Shown here: piece by piece, positions 5,242-11,504 of the stretch
Layout of the letters: every line of letters begins with the position of its first letter
Position numbering within the stretch: the stretch's first letter is position 1
Assembly (NCBI GenBank): GCA_018609665.1
Contig: JAHENN010000123.1
Coordinates: forward strand, 1-12,235
DNA: 12,235 bases
Source: Haloarculaceae archaeon
GTDB lineage: Archaea; Halobacteriota; Halobacteria; Halobacteriales; Haloarculaceae
Direction of reading: 5' to 3'
Translations under genes and position numbers: made by a program
The notes under the pieces: model-generated
The model's database searches: none
What the model saw: the letters and a program-made list of their open reading frames with translations, nothing else
What the model was told of the DNA's origin: nothing

Positions 5242-7086
5242 TCAGTCGGCGGTCAGCTCCGCGCCGGTCTGCTGGGCCTGCTCGAGCACCTGCTCCAGAG
5301 ACTCCTCGACCGGCTCGTTGTGCAGCAGCACGTCCACCGGCAGCGTCGGGGCGCCGTCGACGAGGTTCTCCAGCAGGACGAGCCGTTCGCGGGCCCGCGA
5401 CATGCCGACGTAGAAGACCCGCCGCTCGTTGTCGGTCAGCGTCGGGACGGGGTCGGAGTGCTTGGTGAACTCGGTGACGCCGGCGACGTCGGTCGGGTCG
5501 TCGACGGAGGCGGCCATCTGCTCGACGACCTTCTCGGTGAGGTCCGTCGCCACGAAGACGTGGTCGGCCTCCCGGCCCTTCGCGGAGTGGATGGTGCCGA
5601 GCCGGAGCCGCGAGGGGTCCATCGCGCGGTAGTCGCCCTCGAAGTACGCCTCGACTGACCGCTCCTGGAAGTTCGACACCTTCGTCAGCATGTCCGACGC
5701 CGAGGCCGGCCCGGGGGCGAAGGGGGCGTGGTCGTCGACGAACCCGGCGGGCAGCTCCATCTCGGTGAGGTCCTCGACGCCGGCTTCCTCCTGGCGCTCG
5801 TCGAGGGCGTCGAAGTAGTCGTCGCGTTCGCCGGTGCCGAAGGCGCTGTCGGCGAGCATCTCGCCGAGCCGCCGGGCCTGCAGGCCGTCGATGGGCTCGC
5901 CCGCGTCGACGGCCTCGACGGCGTCGACGTACCCCTGCAGCCGGTCGGTCCACATCCGCTGGTCGGTCAGCGCCGTGAAGGGGATGCCCTGGTCGATGAA
6001 CTCGTCCATGAACTGGAACATCTGGTAGCGGGCCCGGAACAGACACATCACGCTGCCGTCGTCGTCCTCCTCGAGGGTGCCGCGGACGTTCCGCACCAGG
6101 TCGAGCATCGAGGGGTTGCGGACGGCCTCGACGGAGCCGCCCTGCTTGCGCGGCTTGAGGTCCTTGTCCTGGCGCTTGTCGATGTGGTCGATCTGCGTGT
6201 TGACGACGTTGAGGATGCGGGACGGCAGCCGGTAGGAGTTCGGCAGCACGACGTCGTCGTCGACGTCCTCGTCGAGCAGCAGGTTGGGGTCGGCGCCCTG
6301 CCAGGCGTAGACGACCTGGTCGTCGTCGCCGGCGATCAGCACCGAGTCGACGTGGGGCTTCCACTCGTCGAAGACGGCGTACTGCAGCGTGGTGATGTCC
6401 TGGAACTCGTCGATGACGACGTGGTCGACGCTGGGGACGAGCGAACGCTGTTTGACCCGCTCCAGCATGTCCGCGAAGCCGACGATGCCCTCCTCGCCCT
6501 TGTAGGCGCGCCAGGCCCGGATGACCTCGGGGATGTCGACCCGGTCGTCCGAGGAGGGCCACGTCGGAGTGTACTTGTTGCCCGTCTGGGCCTCGTCGTC
6601 GATCTCCGGCGGCAGCCGGACCTCGTCGTCGTCCCACTTGAACGGGACGTCGTACCAGTCGGCGACGTCGCGTTCGGTCCGCTGGAGCCACTGGGAGGTG
6701 GCGATGATCTTGTTGCCCAGCGTCGTCGACCGCGCCGACCGCCGCCGCGAGGAGCTGTACTCGTCCTCGAACTCGATGCCGTACTCCTCGCAGAAGGCCT
6801 CCTTGTCATCCTCGCCGACGACGTCGCCCCGGGAGAGGTTCAGCAGCTCGTAGGCCTTGGCGTGCATCGTACAGACGTTGCCGCGCAGCGACTTCGGCGT
6901 CCGGTCGAGCCGCTCGGAGAGCCGCTCGCGGACCTCGGTCGCGGCCGCCCGGGTGTAGGAGACGACCAGGATGTCGTTGATATCGACGCCCTCGTCGAGC
7001 ATCTCGTCGACCCTGTCGAGCAGCGCCGTCGTCTTCCCGCTGCCGGGGCCGCCGAACAGTCGTGTCACCTGGGTGGAATTCGTCAT
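5242..7086 (-). CDS. UvrD/Rep-family superfamily 1A DNA helicase
   Basis: A 614-residue ATP-dependent helicase, presumably 3'-5' on DNA. Visible motifs: Walker A GGPGSGKTT (12-20), motif Ia VVSYTRAAATEVRERL (41-56), motif II DEFQD (226-230), motif III GDDDQVVYAWQGAD (253-266), motif IV NSYRLPSRIL (283-292), motif V GTIHSAKGREADHVF (497-511) and motif VI VFYVGMSRARERL (557-569). All catalytic residues look intact. The protein begins only eleven residues before Walker A, so the usual N-terminal Q-motif (about 25 residues upstream in UvrD) is missing. A frame open upstream is rejected because it is Arg-rich and lies across the TATA box at 7117-7111, which sits 28 bases before this ATG. There is no nuclease domain, so it is not AddA or RecB. 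Likely in repair or replication restart; no partner gene is adjacent. Confidence 0.92.
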   Translation of the reverse strand: MTNSTQVTRLFGGPGSGKTTALLDRVDEMLDEGVDINDILVVSYTRAAATEVRERLSERLDRTPKSLRGNVCTMHAKAYELLNLSRGDVVGEDDKEAFCEEYGIEFEDEYSSSRRRSARSTTLGNKIIATSQWLQRTERDVADWYDVPFKWDDDEVRLPPEIDDEAQTGNKYTPTWPSSDDRVDIPEVIRAWRAYKGEEGIVGFADMLERVKQRSLVPSVDHVVIDEFQDITTLQYAVFDEWKPHVDSVLIAGDDDQVVYAWQGADPNLLLDEDVDDDVVLPNSYRLPSRILNVVNTQIDHIDKRQDKDLKPRKQGGSVEAVRNPSMLDLVRNVRGTLEEDDDGSVMCLFRARYQMFQFMDEFIDQGIPFTALTDQRMWTDRLQGYVDAVEAVDAGEPIDGLQARRLGEMLADSAFGTGERDDYFDALDERQEEAGVEDLTEMELPAGFVDDHAPFAPGPASASDMLTKVSNFQERSVEAYFEGDYRAMDPSRLRLGTIHSAKGREADHVFVATDLTEKVVEQMAASVDDPTDVAGVTEFTKHSDPVPTLTDNERRVFYVGMSRARERLVLLENLVDGAPTLPVDVLLHNEPVEESLEQVLEQAQQTGAELTAD

Positions 7087-7110
7087 TACTCGCCCAACGC
7101 TGCGAGGCCG

Positions 7111-7117
7111 TATAAAT
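7111..7117 (-). promoter_or_regulatory. TATA box of the helicase gene (leaderless)
   Basis: The minus-strand ATTTATA is the clearest TATA box in this window. Its centre is 28 bases before the ATG at 7086, so the mRNA should be leaderless and the helicase transcribed separately from the zinc-ribbon gene upstream. Confidence 0.75.
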
Positions 7118-7198
7118 CGAGTGCTTGCGACCGATACCGCGGCGGAGCGTCGCTGTCGGGCGGTCGCCGGCCTCGTCCGCCGCGGCCGCGGCGCCGCC

Positions 7199-7369
7199 TC
7201 AGGTCGGCTGCCAGCCGCAGACCGTACACGACGACGCATCGAGTCCGTGGAGTCCCCCGCAGTCCGGACACCGCTTCTTGTTGTAGTCCTGCTCCCAGGA
7301 CGGGGAGTCGGTTTCGTGCCCTCGCTCGTCGAGGAACTCGTCGAAGATGTCGTCGTCTGCGGTCGCCAT
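7199..7369 (-). CDS. Short zinc-ribbon protein, HVO_0416-like family
   Basis: 56 residues: an acidic N-terminal half (MATADDDIFDEFLDERGHET) and a C-terminal zinc ribbon with CPDCG (35-39) and CTVCG (49-53) ending WQPT. The four Cys should bind one Zn. I recognise the layout (IFDEFLDERGH, then YNKKRCPDCG, then CGW) from a widespread haloarchaeal family named after Haloferax HVO_0416; members of this class of tiny zinc fingers have been linked to motility, biofilm or stress phenotypes, but no molecular role is established to my knowledge. Its own TATA-like element (minus strand, 7402-7396) lies about 30 bases before the ATG. The helicase gene follows after 112 bases with a separate promoter, so functional linkage is not implied. 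It may bind nucleic acid or another protein. Confidence 0.82.
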   Translation of the reverse strand: MATADDDIFDEFLDERGHETDSPSWEQDYNKKRCPDCGGLHGLDASSCTVCGWQPT

Positions 7370-7395
7370 ACGAGTACGCGTTACCGAGCCACGGG

Positions 7396-7402
7396 AATAA
7401 AT
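7396..7402 (-). promoter_or_regulatory. TATA box of the zinc-ribbon gene
   Basis: The minus-strand ATTTATT is centred 30 bases before the ATG at 7369, giving an mRNA with no leader or a very short one. It lies in the 104-base divergent region shared with the hydrolase gene. Confidence 0.65.
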
Positions 7403-7444
7403 CCTGTGCCAAACTGTCACACGGTGAGCCGCGACGACCGGCGG

Positions 7445-7450
7445 CTTTTC
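7445..7450 (+). promoter_or_regulatory. Weak TATA-like element before the hydrolase gene
   Basis: CTTTTC is centred about 26 bases before the GTG at 7474, the spacing of leaderless promoters. The sequence is weak, so this is tentative support for the GTG start. Confidence 0.35.
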
Positions 7451-7473
7451 TCCGTCGCCGCCGTAGCCGGGCC

Positions 7474-8172
7474 GTGACCGAACCGGAGTTGCCGCTCGTC
7501 CACGAGCACCGCCCGGGAACCGTCGCGTCGGACGCGCCGGCGGTCGTGCTGCTGCACGGCCGGGGGACGAACGAGCGGGACCTGCTGCCGCTCGGCGACC
7601 GCCTGCCCGACGAACTGGACGTCGTCGCCGCCCGCGCCCCCGACGCGATGGGGCCGGACAGCTACACCTGGTACGAGCTGGACCTCTCGGCGGGCGGCCT
7701 CCACGAGAGCCAGCCCGACGCCGAGGAGTTCCGCCGGAGCCTCGACCGCGTCCACGAGTTCGTCGACGGCGCCGTCGACGCCTACGACCTCGACCCCGAC
7801 CGGGTCGGGCTACTGGGGTTCAGCCAGGGGGCCATCACGAGCCTCTCGGCGCTCCTCGAGCGGCCCGACGCCTACCGGTGGGTCGTGGCGCTGAACGGCT
7901 ACCTCGCGGCCGAACACGAGGAGCGCGTCGCGCCGAAGGCGCAACGAAGTGGAGGCGGCGAAGCCGCCGACGCCGACGCCGCGGCCGGCACGCCGGTCTT
8001 CGTCGGCTGCGGCGCCGCCGACCAGGTGATTCCGCCGGAGCGGGCCGAACGCGCGGCCGACCTGCTCGAGAGCGGCGGCGCCGAGGTCCGCCTCGAGCGG
8101 TACGGCGTCGGCCACGGCACCACCCCCGAGGAGATCGACGACGTCGCCGCCTGGGTCGACGAGCGGTACTGA
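7474..8172 (+). CDS. Phospholipase/carboxylesterase-family alpha/beta hydrolase
   Basis: A 232-residue serine hydrolase of the Abhydrolase_2 (YpfH-like carboxylesterase) type, predicted cytoplasmic. It shows the oxyanion-hole motif LLHGRGTNERDLLPL (26-40), the nucleophile elbow GFSQG with Ser117, Asp183 in GCGAADQVIPP and His214 in YGVGHGTTPEE: a complete Ser-Asp-His triad. Natural substrate unknown; probably small acyl or phospholipid esters. The start is GTG, because the frame is open far upstream through the divergent intergenic region and antisense to the helicase, while similarity-type sequence begins only here and a TATA-like tract lies 26 bases before. An odd feature is an insert at about residues 152-172 made of Ala/Gly/Asp, encoded by tandem GAA-loop hairpins and rare codons (CAA, CGA, AGT, GGA), on the surface before the strand leading to Asp183. 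Confidence 0.88.
   Translation: MTEPELPLVHEHRPGTVASDAPAVVLLHGRGTNERDLLPLGDRLPDELDVVAARAPDAMGPDSYTWYELDLSAGGLHESQPDAEEFRRSLDRVHEFVDGAVDAYDLDPDRVGLLGFSQGAITSLSALLERPDAYRWVVALNGYLAAEHEERVAPKAQRSGGGEAADADAAAGTPVFVGCGAADQVIPPERAERAADLLESGGAEVRLERYGVGHGTTPEEIDDVAAWVDERY
7930..7968. repeat. Tandem mini-hairpins with GAA loops inside the hydrolase gene
   Basis: GCGCC-GAA-GGCGC (7930-7942) and GGCGGC-GAA-GCCGCC (7954-7968) are perfect hairpins with the same three-base loop. Between them CAAC-GAA-GTGG (7942-7952) is an imperfect third one. The unit is in frame and encodes residues 153-165 of the hydrolase, in a low-complexity surface insert. Confidence 0.7.
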
Positions 8173-8262
8173 CCGCGCCGCCGGTCGGCCGCCAGCCGTC
8201 GCCGGCCGGACCACCGTGACGCCGCGAGTCGCCGTCCGCCGCGCCGAGTCACAACGCATTTG

Positions 8263-8278
8263 TTTAGGACCGCCTAAA
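8263..8278. promoter_or_regulatory. DtxR/SirR-like operator in promoter of oxidoreductase operon
   Basis: TTTAGG-ACCG-CCTAAA is a perfect 6-4-6 palindrome, AT-rich against the background. The same arms recur at 10385-10400. The TTAGG-N4-CCTAA core matches the type of site bound by metal-dependent DtxR/SirR/Idr regulators. It sits between the probable TATA element (about 8257-8264, ATTTGTTT) and the ATG at 8286, where a bound repressor would block initiation. The regulator assignment is inference. Confidence 0.7.
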
Positions 8279-8285
8279 TCGGGGT

Positions 8286-8801
8286 ATGGAGCTGTCCCGC
8301 CGGGACGCCGTCGCCGCGCTCGCGGCCATCGGGGCGGGGACGGGGGCGGCCGTCCACGCGGTCGACTCCGACGACGACACGGCGGCGCCGCCGGTCGAGA
8401 CGCTGGTCGCGGCCGCCGAGGTGGTCTACCCGAGCGAGCTGTCGGGCGTCGAGCCGTTCGTCGAGGCGCTCGCCGAGCGGCGGGCGGCGGGCGACGACGC
8501 CCACGCCCGGGGGGTGCGCGAGACGGTCCGGGAGCTCGACCGCCACGCCGAGTCGTGGTACGACGCGCCGTTCGTCGAGCTGTCGGCGGCCGACCGCGAC
8601 GCGCTGCTGCGGGAGGTGGGCGCCGACACCGCCGACGAGGACCCCGACGGGACGACCGCCGAGCGGGTGCGGTACTACGTCGTCAACGAGCTGCTGCTGG
8701 CGCTGTACGCCTCGCCCACGGGCGGAGAGCTGGTCGGCATCGAGAACCCCCAGGGGCACCCGGGCGGAGTCGACTCCTACCGGCAGGGCCCTGGCCGATG
8801 A
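8286..8801 (+). CDS. Gluconate 2-dehydrogenase subunit 3 (gamma)-family protein with Tat signal
   Basis: A 171-residue small subunit. The N-terminus MELSRRDAVAALAAIGAGTG is a twin-arginine signal (Arg5-Arg6) with a hydrophobic stretch to about residue 24. The body ends with the family pattern YASPTGGELVGIENPQGHPGG (141-161). In bacterial FAD-dependent gluconate, glucose and sorbitol dehydrogenases this subunit is exported by Tat and carries the folded, signal-less GMC subunit with it. Here the GMC gene follows directly with an ATGA overlap and has no signal of its own, matching that arrangement, so the complex should act at the outer face of the membrane. There is no Lys/Cys-rich or haem motif. 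The promoter carries a TTTAGG-N4-CCTAAA palindrome 8 bases before the ATG, predicting metal-dependent control of the operon. Confidence 0.88.
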   Translation: MELSRRDAVAALAAIGAGTGAAVHAVDSDDDTAAPPVETLVAAAEVVYPSELSGVEPFVEALAERRAAGDDAHARGVRETVRELDRHAESWYDAPFVELSAADRDALLREVGADTADEDPDGTTAERVRYYVVNELLLALYASPTGGELVGIENPQGHPGGVDSYRQGPGR

Positions 8802-10384
8802 GCGGCCGGACGCCCGTCGAGGGCGCGGACGTCTGCGTCGTCGGTGCCGGTCCGGCGGGCGGAATCGTCGCCGACCGCCTTGCGGCAGACCACGAGGTCG
8901 TCGTCCTGGAAGCCGGCCCGCGGTTCGACCCCGCAGAACGCACCGACCGTCAGGAGCGGGCGATTCGCCCGGCCTACGACCGGCCGGACGTCTGGGAGAT
9001 GGGCGGGCCGCGCGACGCGCACTCGGCCTCCGGAGAGCGGTTCTACCCGCTGAACCACGCCCGCGTGAAGGGAATCGGCGGGTCGACGCTCCACTGGCAG
9101 GGGATGGTGATGCGGCTCCACGAGGACGACTTCAACTCGGGGAGCGCCCGCGGCGTCGGGCCGGACTGGCCGGTCGACTACGCGGACCTCCGGCCGTACT
9201 ACGCCGAGGCCGAGCGGGAACTGGGGGTTTCGGGCGCCGACGACAACCCCTACGCCCCGCCGCGGGAGGAGCCGCACCCGATGCCCGCGTTCCCGCCGTC
9301 GTACAGCGACTCGCTGTTCGCGGAAGCCTGCGAGGAACTGGAGATCGACATGCACTCGGTGCCGAACGCCCGCAACTCCGAGCCGTACGACGGCCGTCCG
9401 GAGTGCGTCGGCTACGGCACCTGCCAGCCCGTCTGTCCGTCGGGGGCGAAGTACGACGCGACGACCCACATCGAATCGGCGGCGGCGAGGGGGGCGATGG
9501 TCATCGACCGCGCGCCGGTCCAGCGGCTGGAGCACGACGCCGACCGGGTGACCGCCGCGGTCTACGCCACGCCGGACGGCGAGCGGCACCGACAGGAGGC
9601 CGACGCCGTCGTCGTCGCCTGCGGCGGCGTCGAGACGCCGCGGCTCCTCCTGCTGTCGGAGTCGACCGATTACCCCGACGGGCTCGCCAACTCCAGCGGG
9701 CTGGTCGGGCGGCTCTTCATGGACCACCTCTTCGCCGGCGCCGGCGGCGTCCTCGAGGAGCCGACCCGCCAGAACCACGTCGGCTTCTACACCAGCGGCT
9801 GCGACCAGTTCTACGACGACGCCGACGCGGAGGTCGCCCCGTTCAAGCTGGAGTTCTTCAACTACGCGGGCCCCTCGCCGGTCGAGACGGCGCTGTCGGC
9901 CGACGAGTGGGGCGACGACCTCCTCGAGGGGCTGCGGGACTCCTACGGCAACCACGTGGCGATGGGGGCGCTGGTCGAACAGCTGCCCCGCGAGGACAGC
10001 TACGTCGGCCTCGACCCCGACCGGACGGACGACCACGGCAACCCCGTCCCGGACGTCCACTGGAGCGTGGGCGACCGGGCGCTGCGGACAATCGAACGCG
10101 CAAACGAGATCCAGACGGCGGTCCTCGAGGAGCTGGGCGCCGAAATCGAGTGGGTCGCCGGCCCCGACGACACCGGGCCGGCGTACCACCACATGGGAAC
10201 GACGCGGATGAGCGACGACCCCGGGGCGGGCGTCGTCGACGCCGACTGCCGGACCCACGACCTGGAGAACTGCTGGGTCGCCTCCTCGAGCGTCTTCCCC
10301 ACCGGCGGCGCGATGAACCCCACCCTCACCATCGCCGCGCTCGCGCTGCGGGTCGCCGACCACGTCGACGGGGCGCTCCGGTGA
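8798..10384 (+). CDS. GMC-family FAD-dependent oxidoreductase with probable Fe-S cluster motif
   Basis: A 528-residue flavoenzyme subunit. The N-terminal Rossmann motif CVVGAGPAGGIVADRLA (13-29) and LEAG (37-40) bind FAD; GIGGSTLHWQGM (92-103) is the second flavin motif. The C-terminal GMC domain has AYHHMGTTRMSDDP (His464/His465) and MNPTLT (Asn507), the presumed proton-relay residues. Cys203, Cys209 and Cys213 in ECVGYGTCQPVCPSGAKY have the C-x5-C-x3-C spacing I associate with the [3Fe-4S] cluster of FAD-dependent glucose dehydrogenase alpha subunits, so electrons probably leave FAD through a cluster. Substrate is probably a sugar, sugar acid or other alcohol; sequence does not decide. It starts inside the stop of the Tat-signal subunit gene and has no signal itself, suggesting piggyback export. 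No cytochrome c subunit gene is adjacent. The stop touches the next palindromic operator. Confidence 0.9.
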   Translation: MSGRTPVEGADVCVVGAGPAGGIVADRLAADHEVVVLEAGPRFDPAERTDRQERAIRPAYDRPDVWEMGGPRDAHSASGERFYPLNHARVKGIGGSTLHWQGMVMRLHEDDFNSGSARGVGPDWPVDYADLRPYYAEAERELGVSGADDNPYAPPREEPHPMPAFPPSYSDSLFAEACEELEIDMHSVPNARNSEPYDGRPECVGYGTCQPVCPSGAKYDATTHIESAAARGAMVIDRAPVQRLEHDADRVTAAVYATPDGERHRQEADAVVVACGGVETPRLLLLSESTDYPDGLANSSGLVGRLFMDHLFAGAGGVLEEPTRQNHVGFYTSGCDQFYDDADAEVAPFKLEFFNYAGPSPVETALSADEWGDDLLEGLRDSYGNHVAMGALVEQLPREDSYVGLDPDRTDDHGNPVPDVHWSVGDRALRTIERANEIQTAVLEELGAEIEWVAGPDDTGPAYHHMGTTRMSDDPGAGVVDADCRTHDLENCWVASSSVFPTGGAMNPTLTIAALALRVADHVDGALR

Positions 10385-10400
10385 TTTAGGTAAACCTAAA
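10385..10400. promoter_or_regulatory. DtxR/SirR-like operator upstream of the GT2 gene
   Basis: TTTAGG-TAAA-CCTAAA is a perfect 6-4-6 palindrome with the same arms as at 8263-8278 but a different spacer. It begins right after the GMC stop codon and ends 33 bases before the ATG at 10433, over the expected BRE/TATA region of that gene (a TATA-like AGAATCAA follows at 10400-10407). It would control the glycosyltransferase gene rather than the operon before it. Confidence 0.7.
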
Positions 10401-10432
10401 GAATCAAGTGCCGCCGTCGGAAACGACGGGTA

Positions 10433-11167
10433 ATGAGTACGCTGGAGACGGACGCGGCCGACGCGAACGGAACCGACGGCGGCGGCGAGTACACCTTCGA
10501 CGACCTCAGCGTCGTGATGGGGACGTACAACGAGGAGGCGGCGATCGAGACGGTGCTGGAGGATGTCGAGCGGGTGACCGACGGCCGCGCGGAGGTCGTC
10601 TGCGTCGACGGTTCCGACGACCGGACGCCGGAGATCGCCGAGGCCCACGGTGCCCGCGTCATCCGGCAGGAGCCGCAGGGGTACGGCGTCGCCGTCGAGG
10701 CGGCACTGGAGGCCGCCTCCCGCGAGGTGGTCGTCACGACCGACTGCGACGACACCTACCCGATGGAGGCGCTGCCGGCGTTCCTCGCGGCGGTCAACGA
10801 CGGCTACGACGTCGTCAGCGGCGACCGGCTCTACCACGGCGCCGAGGCGATGCCGGCGCTCAACCGGCTCGGCAACCATGCCTTCGCCGCCGTCGCCAGC
10901 GTCCTGCTCGGCGAGCGGGTCCACGACACCACGACCGGGATGCGGGCCTACCGGCGGGAGGTCATCGAAGCCGTCGACTGGACGGAGAACACCGGCCTGT
11001 CGGCGGAGCTGCTGATGCGGCCGCTGGCCCGCGGCTACGACGTCCGCGAGCTGCCCATCGAGTACGCCGAGCGGGCCGGCGAGACGAAGCTCGACCCCCT
11101 GACCGGCGGCGCCGAGATCGCCGCGTCGATCCTCCGCGTCGGCGTCGAGGAGCGGTTCAGGCGCTGA
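10433..11167 (+). CDS. Family 2 glycosyltransferase, dolichyl-phosphate hexose synthase-like
   Basis: A 244-residue GT-A-fold enzyme without membrane segments. Motifs in order: VVMGTYNEEAAIETVL (27-42), VCVDGSDDRTPEIA (56-69), the metal and nucleotide-sugar motif TTDCDDTYPMEAL (102-114, Asp104/Asp106/Asp107), DTTTGMRAYRREV (165-177) and PIEYAERAGETKLDPLTGG (208-226), the last resembling the conserved end of polyprenyl-phosphate mannose/glucose synthases. It probably transfers a hexose from GDP- or UDP-sugar to dolichyl phosphate on the cytoplasmic side, making a donor for GT-C enzymes; this would fit the ArnT-like gene ending at 11505. The first 22 residues are a disordered acidic leader. A DtxR-type palindrome lies in its promoter, so expression may follow metal status. 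The sugar is not predictable. Confidence 0.85.
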   Translation: MSTLETDAADANGTDGGGEYTFDDLSVVMGTYNEEAAIETVLEDVERVTDGRAEVVCVDGSDDRTPEIAEAHGARVIRQEPQGYGVAVEAALEAASREVVVTTDCDDTYPMEALPAFLAAVNDGYDVVSGDRLYHGAEAMPALNRLGNHAFAAVASVLLGERVHDTTTGMRAYRREVIEAVDWTENTGLSAELLMRPLARGYDVRELPIEYAERAGETKLDPLTGGAEIAASILRVGVEERFRR

Positions 11168-11230
11168 ACGGACAGATTCCGCGGTGGCGATTGCAGGAAT
11201 ATCAACCGTTATTATCTTCCGTCCGTCTCA

Positions 11231-11497
11231 ATGCGTGTGCAGTTAGCACAGACCACACGAGGGCTGGTCGTCGCACAGATCGCCGCCCTGTGGGTAGCCG
11301 TGTTCACGCTCGGGCTCACCCACGAGATGGGGGTGAACTACGTGCTGCTCGGCGGGACCCCGCCGAGCAATCCGTTCGTCCACGCGACGAACGACACCGC
11401 GGTCGCGCTGATTCCGTACGTGCTGACGTTCGCCGTCGGCGAACTCGCCGCCCGGCAGGTCGGCGGGACCGGCGGGACGTCGGGGACGACCGCCTGA
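11231..11497 (+). CDS. Small two-helix membrane protein, hypothetical
   Basis: 88 residues starting MRVQLAQTTRGLVVAQIAAL. Two hydrophobic segments (about 12-30 and 57-77) are joined by a polar loop GVNYVLLGGTPPSNPFVHATNDT, and the tail is Gly/Thr-rich. I do not recognise a family. The start follows 63 bases of unusually AT-rich intergenic DNA; AATATC (11199-11204) would place transcription near 11227 and TTATTAT (11209-11215) slightly later, so a short-leader or leaderless promoter is plausible. It lies between a GT2 gene and the converging end of a probable membrane glycosyltransferase, seven bases from the latter's stop, so a role with lipid-linked sugars can be imagined but is not shown. 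It is unrelated in pattern to the pair at 4779-5228. Confidence 0.65.
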   Translation: MRVQLAQTTRGLVVAQIAALWVAVFTLGLTHEMGVNYVLLGGTPPSNPFVHATNDTAVALIPYVLTFAVGELAARQVGGTGGTSGTTA

Positions 11498-11504
11498 CCC
11501 GGCG

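Noticed and set aside
5242..7369. Helicase plus zinc-ribbon protein as a defence system
   Set aside because: There is no nuclease, methylase, Argonaute or toxin gene and no mobile-element hallmark, and the two genes have separate promoters; both families are ordinary chromosomal genes in haloarchaea.
5728..7473. Plus-strand frame continuous with the hydrolase and antisense to the helicase
   Set aside because: The helicase has all seven motifs on the minus strand. The extension crosses two promoters and the zinc-ribbon gene and is Val/Leu/Gly-repetitive. Only the part from 7474 is hydrolase.
8777..10924. A 715-codon open frame on the minus strand opposite the GMC and GT2 genes
   Set aside because: It is a codon-phase shadow common in GC-rich DNA. 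The plus strand has clear FAD, Cys and GT2 motifs and promoters, while the minus frame gives Arg/Val-rich sequence with no recognisable domain.
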